From: Halobacteriales archaeon QS_1_68_20
GTDB taxonomy: Archaea; Halobacteriota; Halobacteria; Halobacteriales; PXRE01
Length of the DNA stretch: 64,000 nt
Reading direction: 5' to 3'
Assembly (NCBI GenBank): GCA_003021085.1
Contig: PXRE01000033.1
Span: 1-64,000 of the forward strand
Positions 8,012 to 16,746 of this stretch are shown here, piece by piece. Every line of letters starts with the position of its first letter. Position 1 is the first letter of the stretch. A model generated the notes under the pieces. The model worked only from the letters and a program-made list of their open reading frames with translations. It did no database searches and was not told the DNA's origin. The position numbers and the translations under genes are program-made.

Positions 8012-10929
8012 AGTTCGGGCACGTTGACGTGGAACTCCCCGCCGCGAGTCTCGACCAGTAGCAGGTGATACCCCCGCTTGCGGGACAGGCGGACGAAGCT
8101 CTCCCGGGAACCGCTGCCCAGGATGCCGCCGCCGGCCGCCTCGTCGGCCGCCTCCAGCGCGCCGGGTTCGAAGAAACTCGCCGTGACCAGTAGCGCCGAC
8201 GCCAGCGAGTCGTTTGACTCCTTGACGTCGCTGGCGTTCTCGATGACCCCGGTCATCATCTCCCTGGTCGCCGGGTTGCGCGAGTCGTTGATGTCCGCGA
8301 CCACCAGCGGGTTCCCCATCCGGTCGCGCAACACCACGTCGAAGGTTCGCTGCTCGCGGTACTGCTCGCCGTCCTCGGTGTACTCGACGGAGACCTGTCC
8401 GAGCAACTCGGCGCGGTCGACCTGCGGCAGTGCGTCGTAGAGGTCCTTCAGCCCCTTCACGTGGCCGGTCCCGCGGATCTCGTACAGCAGGTCGTGGATC
8501 AGCCAGTCGACGAACTCCTTGTACAGCGACCGGTCGAGGAACTGCTCGAACGGTTCGCCGTCGACGGCTACCTCCTCGGCCTCGAACTGCGTGTGGTGCT
8601 CCAGCCGCAGGTTGTTGCTGACCTCCTCCTTGCCGACGTCGCCGGCGTGGGCCTTCTCCAGGGTCCCGCCGCTCTTGGAGCCGTAGCGGACGAACAGGTT
8701 GGTCCCCCGGAGGGCCTCCTCCGGGTCGAGGCGGCGCTTGCCCTCGATGCCGTCGTTCAACTGCGTCCGGAGGTGTTCGACCTCCTCTTCGAGGTCCGCG
8801 ATTTCGGCCTCCAGTTGCTCGACCTCTTCGCGGAGTCGGTCGCGCTCGTCCCGCAGGCCGTCCCGCTGGACCCGCAGATCCGCCAGCTGGGCCTCGAGGT
8901 CCTCGATGCGCTCCTCGCGCTCGGCCAGTTCCGCCCGGAGGTCGCCGGCGGAGGCCTCCGCCGCGACGGCCGCGTCGACGGCCTCGCCGCCGCTGGCCTG
9001 GTCGGCGTCCGTCGAGCGGACCGCGCCGCCGGTCGCCTCCTCCGGACTCCGGGACCCGCCCGTCGGCGTCCCCTGGGTGGAGCCCGTGGTCGTCCCACCG
9101 GTTGCGTCGGTGGACCCGGTCGCGTCGCCAGCCGCCGACGTCGACCCACTGGTCGTCGCACTGCTGGCGCTCGACTCGGTTGCGGACTGGCCGCCGGCCG
9201 ACCCGGCGGCCGCCGCGGCCGAGTCGCCGGACTCGTCGACGCCGGTCCGGTCGGGGTCCAGCGACGGGACCTGCTGGGTCGCGTCGAACCGCTCGACGGA
9301 AACCGGCGTCGGCCCGGCGGGGGCGCCGGCGCTCTCGGCCCCGCTGCGGTCGCCACTGGCCGTCTGTCCGCCGGCTGGCTGGTGGCCACCAGCGCCGTGG
9401 CCGCCCTGCTCACGACGCTGTGTCCCGCCGGCGGGTTCCTGGGGCCGACTGTCGGCCGTCTCCTGGGGTTGGTTTCCTGCGGTCCCCGGGGGTTGGTTTC
9501 CTGCGGTTCCCTGGGGTTGGTTTCCTGCGGTTCCCTGGGGTTGGTTTCCTGCGGTCCCCTGGGGTTGGCTCCCCGCTGTTCCCTGAGGCTGACCTCCTGC
9601 CGCTCCCTGGTGCTGGTTTCCTGTGGTCTCCTGGGGCTGGCTCCCTGCGTTCCCCTGGGGCTGGCTGGCCGATCCCTGGTGCTGGTCGCCGGCCGGTTCC
9701 TGTCGGCCGCTACCAGCAGGGTCCTGGGGCTGTCCACCTGCCGGTGACTCCTTAGGCTGGCCGCCACCCGCCGGTTCCTGGTGGCGACCGCCCTGGGGGT
9801 CCTGGTGCTGACCGCCCGCGTTCTGTTCGGGTCGGCCGCCGGCGCCCTGTTCTGGTCGACCGCCAGCACCCTGTTCGGCCTGGCCGCCGGCGGGCTGGTC
9901 CCTGCCGGCACCCTGGTCCGGTTGGCTCCGCGCGTCGGCGGCCCCGGCCGGTTCGTCGGCGTGGCCGCCGGGTCCCTGACCGGTCCCGTCGCGGGCTTTA
10001 CCGGCCGCCGGTTCGCCCGCCCCGGCCTGTCCGGGGTCGCTGGCGTCCCGCGGTTCAGCCGGCGGGTCACGGCCGGCCTGGGCAGCGTCTGTGGCGTCGC
10101 CCGTCTGCTCCGTCGGGCCCTGGCCGGCCGACGGTTGCTGGCCTCGCTCCTGGCCGGCCGCGGGACGGTCGGCAGGGGGCTGATCCGGCGTCCCCTGGTC
10201 GGCGGCGGCGCCCTGGCCGCCGGTGTGCCCGGGGTCCTGTCGCTGTTCGCCGGCCTGGTCCTGTCGCGTCGTGCCGGCGTCTTCCTGGGGTTGCTGGGCC
10301 GGGTCGTCCTGCTGGCCGGCCTCGTCGTGGCCGCCGGCAGCCTGGTCCGGTCGTTCGTCCGCCCGGCCGTCGCTCGTCCCGGTCGACGATTCCGGAATCT
10401 CGACGACGTCGATGTCTACCGACAGGACCTCGTAGATGCCCACTTCGTCGTCGGCGAGTTCGAACGCCTCGTCGCCTGTTTCCAGGCGTTCGGCGTTGCC
10501 GACGAACGCGCAACTCATCGAGCTGCCGCCGTAGTACACGACGTAGTAGTCGCCCGAGAGGACGTTCTCGCTGAGTTCGATGAACCCCGTGAAACTCGCG
10601 TCCGAGAGTTGCCGGTGGGCTTCCGAGATGGGCGTGTCGTTGGTGTAGTACTTCGCCTGCTGCTCGCCGCCGCGTTCGAGCATCGTGAACAGGAGTGGCA
10701 GGGAGGGGTGGGGCGCCTCGTGGATGGAACCGTCCTCGTCCTCGAAGTCTTCGATGGACCCCTCGAAGACGCCGAGCACCCGGCCGTTCAGCAGAAAGGC
10801 CCACGTGCCCGACCGGGTCCGGACCGCCCCCGAGAACCCTCCGTCAGATAGTTCGTGGAGGGAGTCGTACCCACTGGGGAACGACCGCGCGTCCCAGTCT
10901 TCGACTCGCGATACCGTGCGCTCTTCCAT
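8008..10929 (-). CDS. large DUF7527-like protein with Gln/Gly-rich repeats and coiled coil
   Basis: This 973-residue cytoplasmic protein has three parts. Residues 1-180 form a conserved globular domain (FSGAVRTRSGTWAFLLNGRV). About 185-655 is a low-complexity linker very rich in Gln, Gly, Pro and Ala; within it, residues 423-491 are a tandem octapeptide close to NQPQGTAG. Residues 660-725 form a heptad coiled coil (LAEREERIEDLEAQLADLRV), followed by a C-terminal domain (about 735-973) with a nuclease-like feel but no motif I can defend. It matches what I recall of DUF7527 in haloarchaea. The coding minisatellite probably varies in length between strains. Function is unknown; the long linker and coil suggest a scaffold. 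Confidence 0.8.
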   Translation of the reverse strand: MEERTVSRVEDWDARSFPSGYDSLHELSDGGFSGAVRTRSGTWAFLLNGRVLGVFEGSIEDFEDEDGSIHEAPHPSLPLLFTMLERGGEQQAKYYTNDTPISEAHRQLSDASFTGFIELSENVLSGDYYVVYYGGSSMSCAFVGNAERLETGDEAFELADDEVGIYEVLSVDIDVVEIPESSTGTSDGRADERPDQAAGGHDEAGQQDDPAQQPQEDAGTTRQDQAGEQRQDPGHTGGQGAAADQGTPDQPPADRPAAGQERGQQPSAGQGPTEQTGDATDAAQAGRDPPAEPRDASDPGQAGAGEPAAGKARDGTGQGPGGHADEPAGAADARSQPDQGAGRDQPAGGQAEQGAGGRPEQGAGGRPEQNAGGQHQDPQGGRHQEPAGGGQPKESPAGGQPQDPAGSGRQEPAGDQHQGSASQPQGNAGSQPQETTGNQHQGAAGGQPQGTAGSQPQGTAGNQPQGTAGNQPQGTAGNQPPGTAGNQPQETADSRPQEPAGGTQRREQGGHGAGGHQPAGGQTASGDRSGAESAGAPAGPTPVSVERFDATQQVPSLDPDRTGVDESGDSAAAAAGSAGGQSATESSASSATTSGSTSAAGDATGSTDATGGTTTGSTQGTPTGGSRSPEEATGGAVRSTDADQASGGEAVDAAVAAEASAGDLRAELAEREERIEDLEAQLADLRVQRDGLRDERDRLREEVEQLEAEIADLEEEVEHLRTQLNDGIEGKRRLDPEEALRGTNLFVRYGSKSGGTLEKAHAGDVGKEEVSNNLRLEHHTQFEAEEVAVDGEPFEQFLDRSLYKEFVDWLIHDLLYEIRGTGHVKGLKDLYDALPQVDRAELLGQVSVEYTEDGEQYREQRTFDVVLRDRMGNPLVVADINDSRNPATREMMTGVIENASDVKESNDSLASALLVTASFFEPGALEAADEAAGGGILGSGSRESFVRLSRKRGYHLLLVETRGGEFHVNVPEL
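9440..9670 (-). repeat. 24-bp coding minisatellite in the DUF7527-like gene
   Basis: On the plus strand the unit GGTTTCCTGCGGTTCCCTGG and close variants repeat about eight times with a 24-bp period, so the reading frame is kept. Each unit encodes roughly NQPQGTAG. Copies near 9480-9560 are almost identical and the outer copies have diverged, a pattern expected from slippage or unequal exchange. Confidence 0.8.
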
Positions 10930-11004
10930 AACTCACGCATACGGCATGTGGGACAAATACCTTCCGGGCCGCCCTGTAAGGAAGTCGACAGGAGTAGGGA
11001 CCGG

Positions 11005-11283
11005 CTAGAGTTTCTTCTCGGCGTCGTCGGCCAGCTCCTGCATCCGCTTGCCGATGCGGCCGGCGCTCGAGAACTCGTCCTCGCTCATGGCGCTGGCCAG
11101 CGCGTTCCCCAGCACGAACACGGCGTGTTTGTGCTCGCTCTTGGACTTGTGGACGTGCGAAGGATCGACGTCCAGTTGCTCGTAGGGCTCGAACAGGTCG
11201 TCGGCGACGTCGTGGTAGCTATCGAACTCCTCTTTTATGGCTACCATCTCCTCGTGCAGTTCCAGGAGTTCGTCCTTGTGCAT
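11005..11283 (-). CDS. UPF0058 family protein
   Basis: This acidic 92-residue cytoplasmic protein matches the archaeal UPF0058 family over its full length. The signature is MHKDELLELHEEMVAIKEEF at the start and SEHKHAVFVLGNALA in the middle. It is predicted to be almost entirely alpha-helical. His residues in HVHKSKSEHKH could bind a metal, but that is inference. The family is conserved in euryarchaea and has no settled function. It lies between two genes on the same strand with separate promoters. Confidence 0.85.
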   Translation of the reverse strand: MHKDELLELHEEMVAIKEEFDSYHDVADDLFEPYEQLDVDPSHVHKSKSEHKHAVFVLGNALASAMSEDEFSSAGRIGKRMQELADDAEKKL

Positions 11284-11333
11284 ACCCCGGCGTTCGGTTC
11301 CCCCCGGTAAAAGGGTTTCCGGCGAGACAGGCT

Positions 11334-11546
11334 TCAGAAGACGTACTCGTCCTCGTGACCCATCATCCCTTCGTTCTCCAGGCCGGGCTCCTCGTCCTCC
11401 ATGGGCCCGCTGGTCTTGTATGCCTTCAGCCCGGTCGAGAGCAGCTCCTCGACGGCCTCCTCCCGGTTCACGAACTCCCCCTGCTCCACGAGCTGCGCGA
11501 TCTGCATCTCCAGGTGTTCCGGAACCGTAATCTCTACCTTGGGCAT
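11334..11546 (-). CDS. ribbon-helix-helix (CopG-like) small DNA-binding protein, DUF7120-like
   Basis: This 70-residue protein opens with MPKVEITVPEHLEMQIAQLV, followed by EFVNREEAVEELLSTGLKAY. That is the strand-helix-helix pattern of RHH repressors, with a conserved acidic tail ending in DEYVF. I chose the ATG at 11546 because the beta strand of an RHH fold sits at the very N-terminus. A minus-strand TATA-like CTTATGA near 11572-11578 lies about 28 nt upstream, which implies a leaderless mRNA. Its operators are unknown. Confidence 0.8.
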   Translation of the reverse strand: MPKVEITVPEHLEMQIAQLVEQGEFVNREEAVEELLSTGLKAYKTSGPMEDEEPGLENEGMMGHEDEYVF

Positions 11547-11778
11547 TGAGTGTTCGTTGGTTTGATAGGGGGGGTCATAAGTCTGGCGGGGCAGGGTCCA
11601 GCGTAGCAACTTTTCACCCGAATTTCGGAAACGGGAGTTTGGTTATGAGAAACATAATTTCCACACATTCATTTTTTCATATAATATTCACTCAATAAAG
11701 TGCCGTAGGGGCCTCCTACCTGGGGTCGTTTTTCGGGGGTCCGTTAGGACTACCCGTTTGGGGTTCCCATCAACGGGT

Positions 11779-12399
11779 ATGAGCGACGCGGACGATCCGA
11801 CCGAGGGCGTGGCGGACGTCACGGGCCTGTACCGGGAGTTCGGTGACGAACGGCTCCCGCCGAGCCAGACGAAGACGGAGAAGTTCCCCGTCCTCTCCAA
11901 GAGTGGGACGCCGGACTGGGACCCCGACGAGTGGGAGTTCCGGGTGACCGGTGCTGTGGACGAGGCGCTGACCTTCGATTGGGACGAGTTCCGCGAGTTG
12001 CCGACGGTCACACAGCGCCAGGACTTCCACTGCGTCACGGGGTGGAGCAAACTCGACGTGGAGTTCACGGGCGTCACGTTCCCCGAACTCGCCGATCTTG
12101 CGGGCGTGCACGCGCGGGCGGAACACGTCATGTTCTACGCCTTGGACGACTACACGACCGACCTTCCGCTGGAGGACTGCATGCGCGAGGAGGTGCTGTT
12201 CACCTGGGAGTACGACGGCGAACCGCTCCCACGGAAACACGGCGGCCCCCTGCGTGTCGTGACGCCGCACAAGTACGCCTACAAGGGTGCGAAGTGGGTC
12301 ACCGGCGTCGAGTTCCTGACCGAGTCCCAGCGCGGGTACTGGGAGAAGCGCGGGTACTCCCGGACGGCCGACCCCTGGAAAGAAGACCGGTACAGCTAG
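11779..12399 (+). CDS. sulfite-oxidase-like molybdopterin oxidoreductase
   Basis: This is a 206-residue enzyme of the oxidoreductase molybdopterin-binding (SUOX/MsrP-like) fold. The conserved Cys that would ligate molybdenum is Cys85 in DFHCVTGWS. The Arg/Lys-rich C-terminal part (KHGGPLRVVTPHKYAYKGAK) matches the cofactor-phosphate contact region of the family. There is no Tat signal and no cytochrome or dimerisation domain, so this is the short, presumably cytoplasmic form. The substrate is unknown. The start at 11779 gives the usual length; a GTG/ATG 21 nt upstream would add seven residues. It marks the edge of an AT-rich island. Confidence 0.87.
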   Translation: MSDADDPTEGVADVTGLYREFGDERLPPSQTKTEKFPVLSKSGTPDWDPDEWEFRVTGAVDEALTFDWDEFRELPTVTQRQDFHCVTGWSKLDVEFTGVTFPELADLAGVHARAEHVMFYALDDYTTDLPLEDCMREEVLFTWEYDGEPLPRKHGGPLRVVTPHKYAYKGAKWVTGVEFLTESQRGYWEKRGYSRTADPWKEDRYS

Positions 12400-13788
12400 C
12401 GAAAGTGATCTATGGGCAAGGATTGCCTTGAGGTAATCGGGAATTTTATAGAACGTGGTTTTAGGACTCTATAGATTCTATACCATATGGAATGAATTAT
12501 ATGGGAAAAATAAGGGGTATAGTATTGATTAATAGGTTTATAACTTGGGCGGGGGACTAGCAGGTTCCACTGTGCCCGAATTCAATCCCGTATTTATTAT
12601 TCAGGCGATAGGCCGAACCGACTACTGGATTATCTACGTAATTTGATGCATGGTGGACCCCAATTACTGTGATTGCCCCTAAACTATCATGGAATTTATA
12701 ATGGACGCCTCCTGAGTCACCACCTTGGGACTCAGCATGAGTTACAATCCACTCTTCCTTTCCTACGGAATCGCAATACTCGTAATTCGAGATTTTCTCA
12801 ACCTTCCCGGATGTATGACAAGTGGATATGCCATATTTGTGGGCAAGTTCACCTGTACTCATCATATCATCAACGCCATCTTTTGTAACGTGACCTACCA
12901 CGGGTTCAGTACGGGGAACAACTTTGTCATTAAGGCCTTTGACTTCGGAAACCTGAGATAAAACAGTAAATGACCAATCTAAATCCCAGCCCCCTCGTCA
13001 ACGTATCCAACGAGCAGTCCGGAATCAGCACCTGCTCTAACCTCGTGGTTCTTAATTGAATCTCCACAATTTCCCATTCCGTGAGCACATGTCAAAAGAC
13101 CTGGGTTGCTATAATTGGGATATTCAGCTATAATACAGCCGCTATGAGCGTGGAGAGTCCCATCTTGCTCCTCAGTATCGCCCATTCCACCCCCTTCGTA
13201 GTACGTATACGTATTGCAGTCACAGGCATCGTCGCAAGATTGGGGCTCTGGGGGTGTTTGTTCTTGAACTGAAACTTCTATCCCATTTACTTCGGTAGGA
13301 ATTTCAACAGAGATGTTGGATTTATCCGTAACCCCGACTTCAAGGACATGTGCTGGCTTACCTTCAATCATCTCTTTTCCGCACTTCCTATTGACACTAA
13401 CCAACCACGGCTTATCTGAATAGCGATTATATAAGCTCTCTTGTTCTCTGCGGGTTTTCTTGACCCGGTTGTACCATTGAGTTGGAACCTCCTTTGTAGC
13501 AATTGCTTCGCCTTTGGACATATCTGTCACAATGGTAGTAGAATCTTCTCCTGCAGCATTTCCTTCTAATGGGGAATCCCAATACTAGTCCCTGAAGCTC
13601 CGATCGCTTTTAGTACAGTTCTTCTTCTGGCGTTCTCTAATTTCGCCATAGGTTGTGTGAGGGTTTCTACATTTATATTTTGTTATTAAAAAGTTCAAAA
13701 TGCTCGATGGGTGCCATCAAAGAACCCGGAACAACTACATTAGGGGTATTGCTTCCGAATCTAAGTTCTCTAACCTATTGATTAGGGT
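12400..13788. other. AT-rich island 1 (protease/lipoprotein module)
   Basis: GC content drops sharply just after 12400 and recovers inside the lipoprotein gene near 14010. The island carries a trypsin-like protease pseudogene on the minus strand and the 5' part of a divergent lipoprotein. The layout is the same as in the second AT-rich island at 59.1-60.8 kb. No tRNA, integrase or IS is adjacent. Composition indicates horizontal acquisition. Confidence 0.7.
12557..13649 (-). pseudogene. trypsin-like (S1) Tat-exported serine protease, two frameshifts
   Basis: Three consecutive frames make up one protein. Segment 1 (ATG 13649) has a Tat signal, NARRRTVLKAIGASG, and stops after 27 residues. Segment 2 (to 12979) carries the catalytic His in LLTCAHGMG. 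Segment 3 (to 12557) carries the catalytic Ser in QGGDSGGVHY. Reading across the second break restores WDLDWSFTVL, which probably holds the catalytic Asp. Each break is explained by one missing base: near 13585 (GGG/CCCC runs) and near 12990 (a run of five G, expected six). It is a paralogue of the intact protease at 59291-60478. It could be a pseudogene or a homopolymer sequencing error. An AT-rich TATA (AAATATAAA, about 13675) precedes the ATG. Confidence 0.8.
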
Positions 13789-13848
13789 ATGGTCCCGCTG
13801 AGGATATTTTACCAGAAGGCATTTACTTTATTGAATGGTGGTATAAAT

Positions 13849-14562
13849 ATGGGGGATGCAAATCGGAGAGAGTTCCTCCGAGTTACCGGATTAGGAATCG
13901 GGACGATATTTGCAGGTTGCATTGGTAAAGATGGTCAAAATGATGATAACCTCTCTCCGACCGAAGTGACCAACAGCACCCCGATGAAGACCTCAACAGA
14001 GACACCAACACCTACGCCTGCCCTCGCCATCGATCCCGCCGATCTACCGGGTTACGTTCGCCCCGGCGCAGAACCGGAAATCGTCCCACAACCGTTGACC
14101 TGCGAGGACGAGTCCCTGGAGCGGCGCGCCGCCGAGTTCGACGGCGAACTCCGCTGGGGAGCCGTCGTGGAGGACGGCCGGCCCGCCTTCGCCATGCGCG
14201 TGAACGATCTCGCGTTCGAGCGTGGCGACGAGGTTCGCGTGACCCTGACCAACGTCCGCGACGAAGAGCGGGTGACCGGGAACCGGGCCAAGTACTACTT
14301 CCAGGTCTTCACCGAGGACGGGTGGCAGGAGGTGCGAGTGCTCCCTGAAGACCGGATGGTGGCGTTTCCCGGCGAACGGAACGTCCACGAACCCGGCGAG
14401 AGTTACGAGTGGGCGCTGACGCTCACCGAGACGGAACTCCTCGACGGATACGTCCACGAAGAGGAGATGGAGGTCTGCCCAGGTCTCCCCGCCGGCCGGT
14501 ACCGCTTCGTCTACTGGGGCGTCGACCACCCCGTCGCCGTGGCGTTCGACCTGCGCGATTGA
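13849..14562 (+). CDS. Tat lipoprotein, possible Ig-like/BsuPI-type domain, divergent from protease
   Basis: This 237-residue exported lipoprotein has a Tat signal (NRREFLRVTGLGIGTIFAGC) with its lipobox Cys and a Thr/Pro-rich linker (STETPTPTPALAI). A beta-rich domain follows, with EPGESYEWALTLTETELL and LPAGRYRFVYWG. The pGeSyxW...pAGxYrf pattern resembles BsuPI-type protease-inhibitor/Ig folds; this is inference, not a family assignment. The first ~55 codons are AT-rich like the island, whereas from about 14010 the gene is as GC-rich as the chromosome. The gene is therefore chimeric. It is divergent from the protease, with 199 bp between. I chose ATG 13849 because it puts the RR motif at residues 5-6; TATA-like TTTATTG lies just upstream. 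Confidence 0.75.
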   Translation: MGDANRREFLRVTGLGIGTIFAGCIGKDGQNDDNLSPTEVTNSTPMKTSTETPTPTPALAIDPADLPGYVRPGAEPEIVPQPLTCEDESLERRAAEFDGELRWGAVVEDGRPAFAMRVNDLAFERGDEVRVTLTNVRDEERVTGNRAKYYFQVFTEDGWQEVRVLPEDRMVAFPGERNVHEPGESYEWALTLTETELLDGYVHEEEMEVCPGLPAGRYRFVYWGVDHPVAVAFDLRD

Positions 14563-14635
14563 CCGTCCAGACTGGCCCGCGCCCGCAACGACCGATTAGT
14601 TAGGCTGAAGGGTCCCCCGACCGGAACCTCCGGCG

Positions 14636-15976
14636 ATGGACACACCGCGTCGCGACGGAGGGGCGGCCGTCGACGGGCAGGGTCGGACCCTCGTGAGCCG
14701 GAGCCGCCGGATCTCCGACGTCTCCTTCTCCGCGTTTCTCGCCGACAGGGAGGCGCCGCGGGTCCGCTGGACCGCACCCGACGGGACGGAAATCGCCGCC
14801 GCAGGATCTACCGCGACCGTCACAGCGGATGGGCAGGACCGCTTCGAGACGGTACGCGAGCGTGCGGACCGCTTGCTGGCCGACGTCGACGTCGACGGCC
14901 CGGCGGCGACCCGGCCGCGACTATTCGGCGGGTTCGCGTTCCACGCCGACCACGAACCGGCGCCGCCCTGGGAGGGGTTCCCGGCGGCCCGGTTCGTCCT
15001 CCCCCGGGTACAACTGACCCGGACCGCCGACGAGACGTGGCTGACGGTCACCAGCTTCGAGGGCGACGCGCCGGCGGCCCTGGAGGAGGAACGCGATGCC
15101 GTGGCCGACCTGCCGTCGATGCGCGCCGCGGGCGACCCGCCGGGGGTCGACGCGACCCGGCGGACGACGCCCCGCGAGGAGTGGACCCGGATGATCGAGC
15201 ACGCCACCGAGCGCATCGCGGCCGGAGGGCTACGGAAGGTCACCCTGGCGACGGCGCTGTCGGTGGAACTGGCCCGGACGCTGCCGATTCCGGAGGCCGT
15301 CGAGCGGCTGCGCCGGACCTACCCCGACTGCTACCGGTTCCTGATCCAGCCCACCGACGGGCCGGGTTTCTTCGGTGCCCCGCCGGAGCGACTGGTCCGC
15401 CTGGACGGCCAGCAGGTCGGGACGGAGGCGCTGGCGGGGTCGGTCGCCCGCGGCGAGACGCCCGAGGAGGACGCCGCACTGGCGGACACCCTGCGGGACG
15501 GCGAGAAGCTCCGCGAGGAACACGAAATCGTCGTCGACGCCATCCGCGAGTGGCTGGCGCCCTTCGGGGAGGTGACCGTCGGCGACCGTGCCGTCCGGAA
15601 GCTCTCGAACATCCAGCACCTGCGGACGCCCATCTCGGCGACGCTGTCGGGGGACGCCCACGTCCTGTCGCTGGTCGAGGCGCTGCACCCGACGCCGGCG
15701 GTCGGGGGCCTCCCCCGGGATACGGCCCTGGCGCTGATCCGCGAGACGGAGGCGTTCGAGCGTGGCTGGTACGCCTCGCCGGTCGGCTGGTTCGACGCGG
15801 CCGGCGACGGCGAGTTCACCGTCGCCATCCGTTCGGCCGTCGCCGACGGCCGGCGGGCGACGCTGTTCGCGGGCAACGGCATCGTCGCCGACAGCGACCC
15901 CGACGAGGAGTGGGCCGAAGTCCAGCCGAAGTTCCGGCCCGTGCTGGACGAACTCGAAGCCGATGCCGACGAGTGA
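14636..15976 (+). CDS. menF: isochorismate synthase (menaquinone pathway)
   Basis: This 446-residue chorismate-utilising enzyme converts chorismate to isochorismate, the first step of menaquinone synthesis. The family core fills the C-terminal half: RKVTLATALSVEL, GFFGAPPERLVRL, TEALAGSVARGETPEEDAAL, EEHEIVVDAI and LHPTPAVGG, then GWYASPVGW. The Mg-binding acidic residues lie in EEHEIV and in the Glu of the C-terminal EWAEVQPKF segment. MenD, which uses the product, is 11 kb away (27215-29017) on the other strand rather than adjacent. A TATA-like TTAGTTA lies about 35 nt upstream. Confidence 0.93.
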   Translation: MDTPRRDGGAAVDGQGRTLVSRSRRISDVSFSAFLADREAPRVRWTAPDGTEIAAAGSTATVTADGQDRFETVRERADRLLADVDVDGPAATRPRLFGGFAFHADHEPAPPWEGFPAARFVLPRVQLTRTADETWLTVTSFEGDAPAALEEERDAVADLPSMRAAGDPPGVDATRRTTPREEWTRMIEHATERIAAGGLRKVTLATALSVELARTLPIPEAVERLRRTYPDCYRFLIQPTDGPGFFGAPPERLVRLDGQQVGTEALAGSVARGETPEEDAALADTLRDGEKLREEHEIVVDAIREWLAPFGEVTVGDRAVRKLSNIQHLRTPISATLSGDAHVLSLVEALHPTPAVGGLPRDTALALIRETEAFERGWYASPVGWFDAAGDGEFTVAIRSAVADGRRATLFAGNGIVADSDPDEEWAEVQPKFRPVLDELEADADE

Positions 15977-16094
15977 GGACGCCGACCACCGACTTCTGGC
16001 GCCCACGAACGGGCCCGTATCCACGGTTCGACGGCCACAGTCGAGTCACGACATTTTTATTCTCCGGAATCTTTTGTCCTTCCATAGAGGACGT

Positions 16095-16652
16095 ATGTCT
16101 GAAGACACCCACAGCGGGGAGCCGGAACCTGCGGACGACGACGGGACCGACGTCCAGGAGAACGTGCAGGACAGCATCCAGAAGGGCCGCCAGCGCCTGG
16201 AGAAGGAGGCCGACAGGGCGGTCGACTCCTTCGACGAGGGCATCGTGGACCTGCTGTCGTGGGTGCTGGACACCGAGACCCGCGCCCGCATCTACGTCTA
16301 CCTCCGGCAGAACCCCTCGAGCACCAGCGAGGAGATCGCCGAAGGGACCGGCCTGTACCCGAGTACGGTCCGGGAGGCGCTCGCGGAGTTGACCGAGGAG
16401 GGGAAGGTCACCCGCGGCAAGCGCGAGAGCGAGGGTGCCGGCAACAACCCCTACGAGTACGAGGCCATCGCCCCGAGCGAACTCGTCGGCAACGTCGTCC
16501 AGGACGTCCAGCAGGAACTGAACACCGTCTTCAACCTCGACCGGCACCTCGGCGGCGAGGACGTCGAGACCGACAGCGAACCGGTCAGCATCACCGTCGA
16601 GGAGGGCGACGAGGAAGTGCCGGTCCCCGACGACGAGTCCGACGGGGAGTAG
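16095..16652 (+). CDS. winged-helix transcriptional regulator
   Basis: This 185-residue regulator has a disordered acidic N-terminus, a short helix (VQENVQDSIQKGRQRLEKEA) and a winged helix at about residues 50-115 (TRARIYVYLRQNPSSTSEEI, recognition part GLYPSTVREALAEL, wing VTRGKRESEGAGNN). An acidic tail follows. The domain arrangement is common in haloarchaeal gene regulators of unknown target. The TATA-like TTTTTAT at about 16052 is some 40 nt upstream of the ATG at 16095. It stands alone between menF and coaD on the same strand. Confidence 0.82.
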   Translation: MSEDTHSGEPEPADDDGTDVQENVQDSIQKGRQRLEKEADRAVDSFDEGIVDLLSWVLDTETRARIYVYLRQNPSSTSEEIAEGTGLYPSTVREALAELTEEGKVTRGKRESEGAGNNPYEYEAIAPSELVGNVVQDVQQELNTVFNLDRHLGGEDVETDSEPVSITVEEGDEEVPVPDDESDGE

Positions 16653-16746
16653 TCGGTTCGACGGAGACGGTCAGGGAGTACCACCGCTCTCGGCGCGTGG
16701 ACGCCGCTTCGACAGTTTCAAACCGGGGGACGGCTTTGTCCGCCAC

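Noticed and set aside
12980-13000. Programmed frameshifting to express the protease
   Set aside because: Two breaks plus an intact unshifted paralogue make decay or sequencing error more likely than a programmed mechanism.
12400-14000. Insertion sequence or provirus
   Set aside because: No transposase, integrase or terminal inverted repeats could be found in either AT-rich island.
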